From positions 1,490,751 to 1,554,750 of the forward strand of contig OZ037773.1 of NCBI GenBank assembly GCA_964035545.1: a stretch of DNA of 64,000 nt. Reading direction: 5' to 3'. The notes below the pieces were generated by a model. That model worked only from the letters and a program-made list of their open reading frames with translations. It ran no database searches and had not been told where the DNA came from. The stretch is from Bugula neritina. Its lineage: Eukaryota; Bryozoa; Gymnolaemata; Cheilostomatida; Bugulidae. Below are positions 12,259 through 22,400 of this stretch, piece after piece (the first letter of the stretch is position 1; each line of letters begins with the position of its first letter). The position numbers were made by a program, and so were the translations under genes.

Positions 12259-15200
12259 ATGAGACTACTCTCTGTTTTACTCTTGCTAGGTAAGAACCAG
12301 TTAACTTAGGTGAACAGAAATTACAGTCATTTGCAAAAGCTTAAGACCACCTTTGTTGAGTAATTTGGGTTACATCAATTTAGGGTAACGTTATTATTGT
12401 GTTTATTGGTCTTTTATTTAGTAATTGGAACAATGATAGGTATATTTTATGTATTTTAGGATCCAGGCAACCACATTTTTATCATAAAATGTTCAATATT
12501 TTTTATTTTTCTTACCTATTCTAATATTTTATTGACCACCATTATTCTTCATTTCCATTTCCAGATGCCTAGGCATGCTTTCAAATAATCTTTTGTAGAA
12601 TTCTTTAAACAAAGTTCGAACCCATGTTGTCTTGATGGCTTCTCTCAGTGCTTTATGGCTTCCAAGTTGTTTTTCTATTATACCTCATTTTTACAACAGC
12701 TCAATTTTTTTCTAATTTGGCTCAGGTCAGAGCTGTTTCCTGGCTAGTCGAGCCATGTCACTTTGCTACTCTTTAGGAGCTCACTGACGATCTTTGACAT
12801 ATGGCGTGAAGCACTATAACGCATTAATATTACTCACTGGTATAAACTCCCACATGTGAATCCTATTTGCTAAATAGCAATGTTTAAGCTTGTCTCATTC
12901 ATGGAAATAAAGTTCAGCGTCATCCATCACCAACATGGCTCTCTAAATCATCTTACTCGGTAGATGGTTCATAGTTATAATGTTATATCAATATTAGCCT
13001 GGTGAAAACCTGATTTGCTATTGTTAATTCTTGCTGCCAATCGTCTCTTCGGATAACCATCTCTTTAGATGCTACAATTTGAGCTCTTTTTGCTGGAGAC
13101 AGTGAAAGCCCCTTCCTATTTTTCATTACCATATATGCTGCTCGTTGACTTTACAAACAATATTTTTCAGGATAAAAATTCATATTTTTGTGTAAAAATT
13201 GATGCCATGCCATGATATCATGTATTATTAGCACAGGGTAATAATTTGATGGTTGTAGATAGGGCAAATATCACCATGTCAAGAGATGAAACGCAGTTAG
13301 GAAAACAGCAATAATTTGAAAGGTGGTGTTAAAGTTTTGCAAATGGCTGTATAGTAGCTTGTAGCGTTAGAGGAGTTATTATTAAACACATCTGGAGTTA
13401 CTGCAACTATAACTACAGTAGCCTGTACATTTTGTCACTCTACACTAAATAAAACACATTTTTCTAATCTAAAATGTAGGTGTTATAACTTCATTACAGT
13501 ACATACACTTTCCTAAACTGCTTGTGCCCATTTTGATTTGAAAATTGTTTGACATCCATTTTATGTTTATGCGTAAGCAAGACTACGTCATAGCATTTTC
13601 TTATACATTTATATGTATGATAAATAGATTAGTAGACAGTGTCTGTTCTGTATTCAACCACTGGCAGATTGAGTCAAACTTCTCAGATGTGTTCAGCAAT
13701 TTTTTTAGAAACTATTCCCTACTAGATTCTACTGAGTGTAAAATATGCAGACAGAAAAATAATTCATGTCTCACACTTATCTGGTGGATAAAATGATTTC
13801 TGTAGAACTGTTATATAGTATAACAACATTTACCCATCATTGCTGGGTTTGTTGAAGAGAACAGCCGCAGTCTTGGGGTTAGAGCGTTTGCTTAGTAGGC
13901 CTATGCACAAAGTCACAGATTCGAGCCCGACAAAAGCCATTGGAGATGTTAGGGAGAGCATCCAGTCATAGTTGTTCCTGTGCCATATCTGAATAATTCC
14001 TTAGCCTAATTTACAAAAAAAAACCTTTTCACTAGAGGTTCTCACAGGGGTGGTGACTATAAACTTGCGTGAGTTTTTTGTTGCTGGGTTTGTTGTAGGT
14101 GCAGTGACTGTGAGTCATGGACTAAAGTGCTATGTCTGTAACTCATCAAAAGACGCATCTTGTTTTGACAAGTACAATGGTAACAGTAACCATCTAGTTA
14201 CCTGCGCATCTGGCGAGGGCTGCTCTAAGAAAAAAACAAAATCTCTGTTCGCTGGTCTCAGTTACGTAGCTGGTAAGTCTTCTTGACTAAAAGATCTTGA
14301 GTTTAAAGAATAATATTTGAATTATCTATACATGCATGTTTTGAGTACACTTTTACAATATCTAACTGGTGGCAGTTTCGACAAATGATTCTGATGGTGC
14401 CATCAGCTTTGATTTTTAAACATTTCTTCATTGGGTTCTAAAGTTGACAGATTTTGTGGCAAAAGATTCGACAACTCCAAATGCCAGGCAAAAATGTCAT
14501 CAGATACTTCTAAGGCAAGATCAACAACTTGGGAATGCTCTTGTACTGATGGCGATAATTGTAACAGTGCTTCTGGTATCTCCCTCACTTTCTCTCTACT
14601 AGCTGGTAAGTAACTATAGAAATCTGGCCCTATACTTATACTAGTAACACATGTAGTGGTGCCACATTAGACCGATTTTCGCACTCGCTAATGACAAACT
14701 CAAAGTAGAAAAATGGTAATTTTGTGTAATTCCATGCAAAGAAAATTTTGAATTGACCAAACAATTTGGCTGATTACTATTTAGAAAGTGCGTTTTTCTC
14801 GTTCCAAATTCCTGTTTTTCTTTTTTGGCGATGTAGCTTTTTCGCTTTTGCAGCAGTATGATTCCAAAAATGTTCTTAACAGATGCTGACACACAGAAGT
14901 TATAGCTGTAAAAACAAAAAGTTGTCAAACTCAGAGTATGATTGGCTAGTAATGTTTCACTCCTTCTGGCAACACATTGTGGGTAGTGGTAGCTCTTGCA
15001 TCAGATTATCATAGCGGTTTCGCACATGAAAATCCGTCTAATGTGACCCCATATTAACTTGGCCATGTTCTTGTACTGGTAGCATATGATCATAGTAGTG
15101 ATGTGAAAATTCAATGTAATGCAAGCAATAAAGTTGTTCAGGAGTGAATTTGAAATAAACCTGACCATATGTGTTGTTCTATTGTAGCTGCCTTAGCCAA

Positions 15201-15288
15201 GTATGTGATAGGAATCTCTCAAAGCTTGAATCTGCTGCCTCAGTTTATGAAAAGTTGTAAGATTGTATTTACATCACTTGTTTCGTGA
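12259..15288 (+). CDS. LU domain protein 3 with an extended C-terminus
   Basis: Exons are 12259-12289, 14099-14272, 14444-14605 and 15188-15288, phase 1, giving 155 residues. Exon 1 again starts MRLLSVLLLLG. The ten LU cysteines are present (KCYVC, FCG, ECSC, NCN). In exon 4 the position of the stop in genes 1 and 2 (ATA TAA) is ATA GGA, so reading continues for 25 more codons to TGA at 15286. The hydrophobic GPI tail is then followed by a polar extension, which should weaken or abolish GPI attachment. An AATAAA lies only 4 bases after the stop (15292), so the 3' UTR would be very short. Intron 1 holds a Tc1-like element and a SINE, intron 3 a MITE. Confidence 0.8.
12324..13349 (-). mobile_element. 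Tc1/mariner-type element with degenerate transposase
   Basis: Terminal repeats start CAGTCATTTGCAAAA on the left and CAGCCATTTGCAAAA on the right (reverse complement), flanked by TA on both sides. Minus-strand fragments resemble Tc1 transposase: a stretch near SPAKRAQIV, a broken W-P-x-x-S-x-D-L region where W-P-x-x-S-P-D-L-N-P is usual, and TTWVRTLFKEF...SMPRHLE. Stops and frameshifts break the frame. LU gene 1 intron 1 keeps the matching empty site (aaattatagcagctt). Confidence 0.85.
13858..14085 (+). mobile_element. tRNA-derived SINE, copy 1
   Basis: The head resembles a tRNA gene with A-box and B-box (gattcgagccc). The core holds gagcatccagtcata and the tail holds gactataaacttgcgtgag. 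It ends about 15 bases before the acceptor of LU gene 3 exon 2. Confidence 0.8.
14656..15051. mobile_element. MITE with terminal repeat CACATTAGACSGATTTTC
   Basis: The left end has gccacattagaccgatttt and the right end, reversed, has gtcacattagacggatttt. About 395 bp with no coding content. It interrupts the conserved start of intron 3 of LU gene 3: the actagtaacacatg stretch lies to its left and cttggccatgttctt to its right. Confidence 0.75.
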
Positions 15289-15849
15289 ACTAATAAAATA
15301 TAGTCATGAATGCATCTACGTTGATCTGGGTTGATTATTTAAAATAGAAAACTGATAAAAAGACATGTATTTCTATTAGGTCACTGTAAATGGGGTGGGC
15401 AAGTGAAATTTACATGACAAGGTAGAGTTTGAAGGTTGCTTTCAGATAAGATATATAAGTTTGTGGTAATTCTGGTATATTTTACAAGACAACTGCCAAA
15501 TAACCAGTCTTACGTATATAAAAACAAAAACAAAAATAGATGGTAAAAGTTGCGAGCATAGGAGTTTTCTACCCTCTTAAAGTGCTCAAATAATATTGTT
15601 AGAAAGCAAATTTGATTTTTATAATTCCTCTGAAAATAGTATTAAAGTGATTGAAGCCATCTTGAAAAAGTATATAATTTAAATTTAGACATCGTGATTA
15701 TTAAAATACTAACCATATGGAAATCATGTTAATGGTAGCAAAACTAGCTAACCTTTGAATGAGAGCCACACATAATATAATATGCTTATATAGTAGATAG
15801 TATAAATTAAAAGTTAGTTATAGCAATTCATTACATAGTAGTTGTGTGT

Positions 15850-16154
15850 TAACCAATCAGAAGTTTGCTACAAAAGTGAGCCAACTGACCTCACCAGTCG
15901 GCTAGAAGTATGGAAACAGCTCTAAATCTATGCAAGCAGATTCAGCCAATCAGGTGTTAGCTGAACTAGCCAATAGGATCTGCTGATAAAAACTTGAAGC
16001 ATACAACCAGGTTACATAAAGTGAGAACAGCACCAGGTGTGAGCACAGCCAATCAACATCTAGCTAGGACAACTACCCCCCCCCCCCCCATAGATCTATT
16101 CACATGAGTATTTGGTAGAGTTATATTAGGAAGTTGAATCAGGAGCTTGACAAC
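15850..16154 (+). promoter_or_regulatory. CCAAT-rich upstream region of LU gene 4
   Basis: Four forward CCAAT boxes (near 15853, 15938, 15970 and 16049), three within gccaat contexts, precede the ATG at 16155. The shared LU promoter block is absent. A run of C is at 16077-16089. This suggests control different from genes 1-3. Confidence 0.5.
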
Positions 16155-17926
16155 ATGAACAAAACTATAGTACTTTTGGTTATTCTAGGTTAGTAAGTAT
16201 TACATAATATAATTATATCACACAACTTGTTTCTGTATATAGGTACTTGAGGTACTCTGTAGCCTGTACTGTATATAGGTACTCAAAGCACTCTGTACTG
16301 TATATAGATACTCAAGGTACTCTATACTGTATATAAGTACTTGAGGTACTCTGTACTGTATACAGATACTTAAAGCACTCTGTACTTTATATATAGGTAC
16401 TTGAGACAGTTTGTACTGCATATAGGTACTTGAGGGGCTCTATACTGTATATAGGTACTTGAGGTACTCTATACTGTCTATAGGTACAGTAAGTGTGACT
16501 CGTGGACTCAAATGCTACCAGTGTCTATCTGATGACTTAGACTCAGACTGTCAGGATGAATACACCAAACCCTCCGCTCACCTCAAGCCCTGCGTATCTG
16601 GTATAGCTGACGGTTGCTCCAAGTCTAAGATTCGAACCAAACTGCTTGGATCGAAGGTTATAACAGGTGAGAGACAGTGGCAGGTGAGTGAAAGTGACAG
16701 GTGAGAGACAGTGACAGAGGAGTGACAGTAGCAAGTGACAGACAGTGGTAGGTGAGTGACAGTGACAGGTGAGAGACAGTAGCAAGTGAGTGAGAGTGAC
16801 AGGTGAGATACAGTAGCAAGTGAGTGAGAGTGACAGGTGAGATACAGTAGCAAGTGAATGACAGTGACAGGTGAGTGACAGTAGCTGGTGAGTGAGAGTG
16901 GCAGGGAGGTTGAGGTTTAAGGTTGTACTAGAAAATGTAGACTAAACATTATTTGCAAGCAACACATATATAATATAAAATATAGAAGATATTAAAAATA
17001 TTTAAAGTTATCTTGTCTCGCGTAATTATGCAAAGTTGTTCCTAGAATAAAAACAAGTTTAAATGACATATGTCTATCAGATCTGTAATTCAGTATATTT
17101 GCTACAAATGCTCATTTTTCCCAATTTTTGAAAGGAAGAGAAAAATTGGCGTGCTTTAAAGGATTTCAATTTTTGTTCGTTTGCTTTTACCACTGCAAAA
17201 CTTTTAACCAGCTTGAAAGGAAAGATTACTAAAAGCTAAGCTCAAGACAACCTTTAGGCTATAAAATTTGATGCTGATACTGTTTAAGCAATATATTTTT
17301 ATGATAAATTACATTTTTTTCTTTAAAAAGTTACATGCTTTTCAAATCTTGCATACATCTTCAAGTTTAAAGAAAATTAGAAAAGCAAACAATAATTTAA
17401 GTTTATGTCTTCTAAAATGAAAGAGCCATAACTAAACAAAATATATTCACCATACAATACTATATTCAATGATTGCTTTATGTTTGTATAAGTTCGGAGA
17501 TCCTGTGGCACACAATATGGGAATACAGAGTGTCAAAACAAGGACAGGTCTATAGGAAGGCTTAACGGTGAAAGAGTGGTGGCCTGGTCATGTTCCTGTA
17601 ATGATGGCGATGGATGTAACAGTGCCTCTGGTCTCTCTCTTACTTTCTCTCTACTAGCTGGTTAGTAACTATAGCAATCTGTTATGTTCTTATACTAGTA
17701 ACACATGTAACAGTGCTTCTAGTCACTCTTTCACTTTCTCTTTATTAGCTAGTGAGTAACAATAGCAACCTGGTCGTTTTCTTCTGCGGATGTGTGATGG
17801 TACACTTTTTCCCCATTCAACAGCTTATAGCTGTTATACTTTATTATTTCTGCAGTTACAAGCACATGGCTAATTCTCTTATTCTCGTATATTTTAGCTG
17901 TGCTAGCAAAGCATCTAACTATATGA
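16155..17926 (+). CDS. LU (Ly6/uPAR-type) domain protein 4, secreted or GPI-anchored
   Basis: Exons are 16155-16188, 16484-16666, 17493-17660 and 17898-17926, phase 1, giving 137 residues. The signal peptide MNKTIVLLVILG differs from genes 1-3. Ten cysteines follow the LU order (LKCYQC, DC, PC, GC, SCG, EC, SCSC, GCN). The tail NSASGLSLTFSLLA then AVLAKHLTI fits a GPI signal. Exon 2 is flanked on both sides by minisatellites whose units contain the acceptor and donor. A broken second copy of the end of exon 3 lies at 17700. AATAAA is at 18173. Confidence 0.85.
16215..16483. repeat. Minisatellite spanning the acceptor of LU gene 4 exon 2
   Basis: About nine units of roughly 28-30 bp containing ctgtatataggtac. 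The real acceptor reads ctgtctatag then GTAC, so each unit repeats the acceptor and the first four exon bases. Confidence 0.85.
16667..16900. repeat. Minisatellite starting at the donor of LU gene 4 exon 2
   Basis: About fifteen units of 14-16 bp of the form gacaggtgagtgacagt begin at the exon end. The real junction is ACAG then gtgaga. Many units therefore contain a full donor consensus, CAG then GTGAG. Confidence 0.85.
17700..17765 (+). pseudogene. Broken duplicate of LU gene 4 exon 3 end
   Basis: Repeats the last part of exon 3 (tgtaacagtgcttct, then tcactttctc, then attagctagtgagtaac) 70 bases downstream, with the final donor intact. It lacks the exon start and cysteine core, so it is a partial tandem copy in intron 3. 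Confidence 0.7.
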
Positions 17927-18172
17927 AGAATCGACCCTTGCAGGACCTAAAAGAAGTTAAGCCCACTACACCTTGTAATTTCTTTATACATTATATGCCA
18001 CAAATATATCTTTTTACAGTTGCTAGCTATAGGACCATATGGAATGTGTTTATTGGTGTAATATGTGGCTATGCACATATCCTGTTTGTATGTGCATAGC
18101 TAAGGTTTATTGCATATGCTACTAGATCATGAGTATACTATCAATTTATCTAATGTAATCAAGTTTACAAGA

Positions 18173-18178
18173 AATAAA
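18173..18178 (+). terminator. AATAAA polyadenylation signal of LU gene 4
   Basis: The signal lies 247 bases after the stop at 17926; it is the first good AATAAA downstream. Confidence 0.45.
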
Positions 18179-19360
18179 TGTAGTGTAATAACTCTGACAA
18201 TGCAAGTTAAAGAATTATTTAAACAAAATGAATGCATGAAAGAGACAATGTATTGTGAAGAGTTCAATTAGATACATGGAAGATGCACGATTCCATTAAC
18301 TTTTCATACAAGCTCAACCCACAAATCACTAACCCTCCTATGACAAATGTAAATGGATTCTAAACAAATACAAAAGAGTGGAAACATGATAAATGCATTT
18401 TGACTTAAAGGAATGCTTTCTATAGCAATTCCACTAAATTTGTATCTATAATCAGCAGTTTCTGCTTCTGAAATAATTTTTAAATCTTTAAGATCTTTTA
18501 CACCTTGAAAAGTTTTGATAAGTACTGCTGGTTCTAACCAACACAAAGTTATAAATAAACTTTACGATGTACAAGAAAGTGAAACAGCACCACACAGGGG
18601 ATAATCTTATATAACATTGCATAATGCGATACCTTTTAGAATTGTTTTATAAGTAGCTCCAAGTTGAGAGGTGAAGGACAATTTTAGTTTGGGGGGTCTT
18701 AAGTTTGGAGTTGAGTCCCCCAACTCGAAACTTGACACCCCAGACTAAAATTGTTCTTCACCTCTCAACTCAGAGCTGCTTATAGAACCATTCTACCGTT
18801 TAGGTCTTCAAACCATGTTGCATGCCCCGCATGGCAAGAGGCCTAGAAATTATTGGTGATGAAAACTGGGAACAAACACGAGTTTTTGTTACACAATACA
18901 TTCATTGATACCTCTATAACATAGGTTTGCAGTATGCAAACTTAGTCAACGTGGTAGTACAATGATAAGCTACAAATAACAATAGATGGAAACAAATAGC
19001 TAATGCATGCTACTGATACTATATGATTTCCTTGTACAGTATGCTAAATGCTTGCAACTATTATACCATTAAATAATTAGGTTTAATACTCATCGTTATG
19101 ATACCAACAGTCTATGTTTTAGCTGCCAACTTTTAAACAAGTAGGAATGAGTTTCAAACACACCCTCTTCATTTTAACTACTTTTCTAAGGAATAACTAA
19201 CTATTTCCAAAATAAAAAGCCACATTATGTTAAAGAGTGTTATTAGAAGTGCATTCAAATTTATTCATAAAATAACATGATAAATTAGTAATGCAAGGGT
19301 TTTGTGTGAAGAGTTATATTGTTATGTGTATCGAAAGGACAACTCTTCTGCGCCTTCTGT
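18179..19360. other. Intergenic region between LU gene 4 and sulfotransferase
   Basis: No gene is recognised. It holds one foldback element (18637-18795) and otherwise AT-rich unique sequence. The flanking genes converge on it. Confidence 0.5.
18637..18795. mobile_element. Foldback element (imperfect hairpin, about 70-bp arms)
   Basis: The left arm has ataagtagctccaagttgag and the right arm, reversed, ataagcagctctgagttgag. Both continue through gaggtgaag and acaattttagt into a G-rich or C-rich core (ggggggtctt and gacacccc). No coding content. Probably a MITE. Confidence 0.75.
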
Positions 19361-19386
19361 TTTATTTTCATATAATTTATTTTATT
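19361..19386 (-). terminator. Polyadenylation signals of the sulfotransferase gene
   Basis: TTTATT on the plus strand (AATAAA on minus) occurs at 19361 and 19381, within 60 bases of the stop codon. Confidence 0.45.
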
Positions 19387-19420
19387 CATTGTAAGGTGCA
19401 AACTATTGTTAGTGAGATAT

Positions 19421-22400
19421 TCATTCAAATATAAATGGGATTTGTCTGCTCTTGTTCCATTCGTCAAATACTCTGTGGAATTCCTCATTCTGTGCTACTG
19501 AAAACCAGTTTTTCCAGTCTCCAATTTTTCCTGAATGATCAAAAAAATTTAATTAATTGGCGCATGCTGTGTAAATTCAGTTGTGTGTGTGTGCGTGCGT
19601 GCGTGCGTGCGTGCGTGCGTGTGTGTGTGTGTGTGGTGTGTGTGTGTGGTGTGTGTGTGTGGTGTGTGTGTGTGTGTGCGTGTGTGCGTGCGTGTGTGTA
19701 GTGTGTGTAGTGTGTGTGTGGTGTGTATTGTACATGTATAGCATTGTAAGGATAGAATTTCAAGATCTAATTGTTTCTAACAATAGGGCACACCTCTTAT
19801 TATGCATAAAATAACTATGTCAAAGGCCAAGATGATGTAGTTAATCATATTTTCTATACTGAAAAGAAATTTCTTTGAAAACATGTTAAAGAACTGATGA
19901 ACACATGAATATAAGTGTGACTTGGTTAAAGCTAAGTAATACTTGAGTAGAGCTGAATATGTTTTAAGCAGCAAGTTTACTTGAATATCAAGTAGGCTGT
20001 AGCTGAATGCATTTGATTGTGAAAGCAAGAATGTACGAGTGGTTCGCTCACCCTTCCTATAGAACATGCCGTAGTTCTCTATTAGTTCAGATTCTACTTT
20101 TCCACTGTTGAGCTTGAGAGAAACTTTACCCTTTCTCATTTTCTCAACGTCACAGGCTGCCACGACTTCCTGTATCAGATCTGATGTGTAGGTAACTCCC
20201 ATGTGTTTCGCAATCGACCTTATGCTCTCCTCAGGTTTCTGAATCAACCAATAATTACAAAACTTTTGAGAGCTTATACTTTGAACAATGATTTTGATTT
20301 TCATTTAGCTAATTACATAATCTCATTGTTAGTGAATTGTGACTGAACAGTGAGTGGAGATTGAGTGAGAACAGAGTAACAAGCTAGTGATAGGTAAGTG
20401 AGAACGTACCAACACCAAGTGCTCGTAGTAAACAATAAGGACGTTGGGGTCGTTTTTGCAGTTGTCCCAGATGTCTGCATACATGGCAAGATAGTTGGAC
20501 CAACCAGCTGCAAAATAAATAAATACACAATGCTATAATGCTTAGCCTGAGTCCCTACAGCTTGCAGTGTTTAGGCTCTACAGATTTGAGGTCCACTGGT
20601 TATTTGTCAAACGCATTACTTACCTGCAGACATAATATTTACCTGCAGGCATAATATTTACCTGCAGACATAATATTTACCTTCTTTGCAATGAAGCAGC
20701 CAATTAAAGGTGTCTTTCCACGCCTTCACCTGTTCGCCAGGTTTGAAGTCGTCTTTGTGGTGGTGAAAGAATGAGACAAATGCATCTTTCGGATTTCTTA
20801 AAGTTGCTACAATTTTGGTGTCACTTCGTCTATACACGAAATAATATAATAATATATATTCATAATATGTAGTACAGTCATAATGTATAATAATATAATG
20901 AAATATAGTGACAATATATTAATAGAATAATACATAGCAATACACCAGTGCAAAAGTATTAATTTATGGTAATATGGTAATAGCATAGCAATATATTTAA
21001 TGTTCAGTAAGTATATATGGTAATGTAATAGTATGCAGTAACAGTATACAGTATAATAATACAAGAATATATTATTGCAATACAATACTGCACAGTATTA
21101 TGGTAGTAGCTCGTAATAATATAGCAATGTGTAGTAATAATATAGCAATGTGTAGTAATAATATAGCAATGTGTAGTAATAATACAGCAATATAACAACA
21201 ATTAAAACATATTAAAGCACGTCACGAAGATTCTGTGAAATCTATCCTACATTATAGCCAGACAAAATTTATTAGCATTAGGTATTATTATCCTATCATA
21301 TTTCGCAGGATATAGAATGTTTTTTTGTGGTGTTTATATGCTTGTAGTCAGTAATGTTGGTTAGTTTTAGGCCTATGGTGATACAATGAGTGTAATGGAC
21401 AAACTTGTATATGTAATATAATCTGTCATACAAAGAGTATATATAATATAATATGTAATACAAAGAGCGCATGCAATTTAATATTTAATATAAAAAGTAT
21501 ATGTAATAAAATATGTAATGCAAAGACTATATGGAATACAATATGTAATGCAAAGAGTATATATGATATAATATTTAATACAAAGAGTGTAGTTGACAAA
21601 TATACGTAATATAATATGTAGTACAAAGAGCATACATACCGAAATTTAGGTGGCAGCCAGCTGGGTACAAGGTGAGTATTGATAAATCTTGGCGGGGAGG
21701 TGTTCTGTAGAATCGTGTGGTACGGCTGTATTTCTAACCAGGCAAGTTCTTTGGGGTCCTTCACGTATGCAGCCTTCCCATTTGCTAGCATTCTCATTAT
21801 TTCATACAGCAAGTGTGTGCCTACAATGTTAAAGCTAGCACTACACAGCAAGTGTGTGCCTACAATGTTGAAGCCATCATTATACAGCAAGTGTGTGCCT
21901 ACAATGTTAAAGCTAGCGTTATAAAGCAAATGTGTGTCTACAATATTAAAGCTAGCACTATACAGTAAGTGTGGGCCTACAATATTAAAGCTAGCACTAT
22001 ACAGTAAGTGTGGGCCTACAATATTAAAGCTAGGACTATACAGCGTGGGAATGCCTACAACACTGAAGCTAGCACTATTAGTGTATCAGTTAGCCTGTCT
22101 GTCATATAGGCTGCTCTACTTTAGTAGTATAGTAATAAAAGTCAGACATAAGAATCACTACTTGCTACACCGGCTTGAACATGTATATACAAAAGTCATC
22201 TACTGTTTGGCCCACAAGTATTGCAATGTATACCAGCACTCTACTATGCACACTCCACATCAGCTAAGGTGAGCTGTGAATGGCTGAATATTATCGCTAA
22301 TTTCCAGTAGTAAAAGTTACCTGTCTTCATGACGGCAATCAACAGGAAGTCTCCTTTCTCCATTGTCACCGTCTCCATTTCCTCAAAAGGATCAACTTTA

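Noticed and set aside
13545-13796. An 83-residue plus-strand frame
   Set aside because: No family resemblance and no splice logic; it lies in intron 1 of LU gene 3 and is AT-rich chance sequence.
1406-17926. Three-finger venom toxin genes
   Set aside because: The fold is shared, but the C-terminal hydrophobic tail after CN and the C-x-C spacing fit Ly6/uPAR-type surface proteins. Nothing points to a venom role.
19581-19814. Cysteine-valine-rich reading frames (CVCACVRACV)
   Set aside because: Translation of a TG/CG microsatellite in a sulfotransferase intron.
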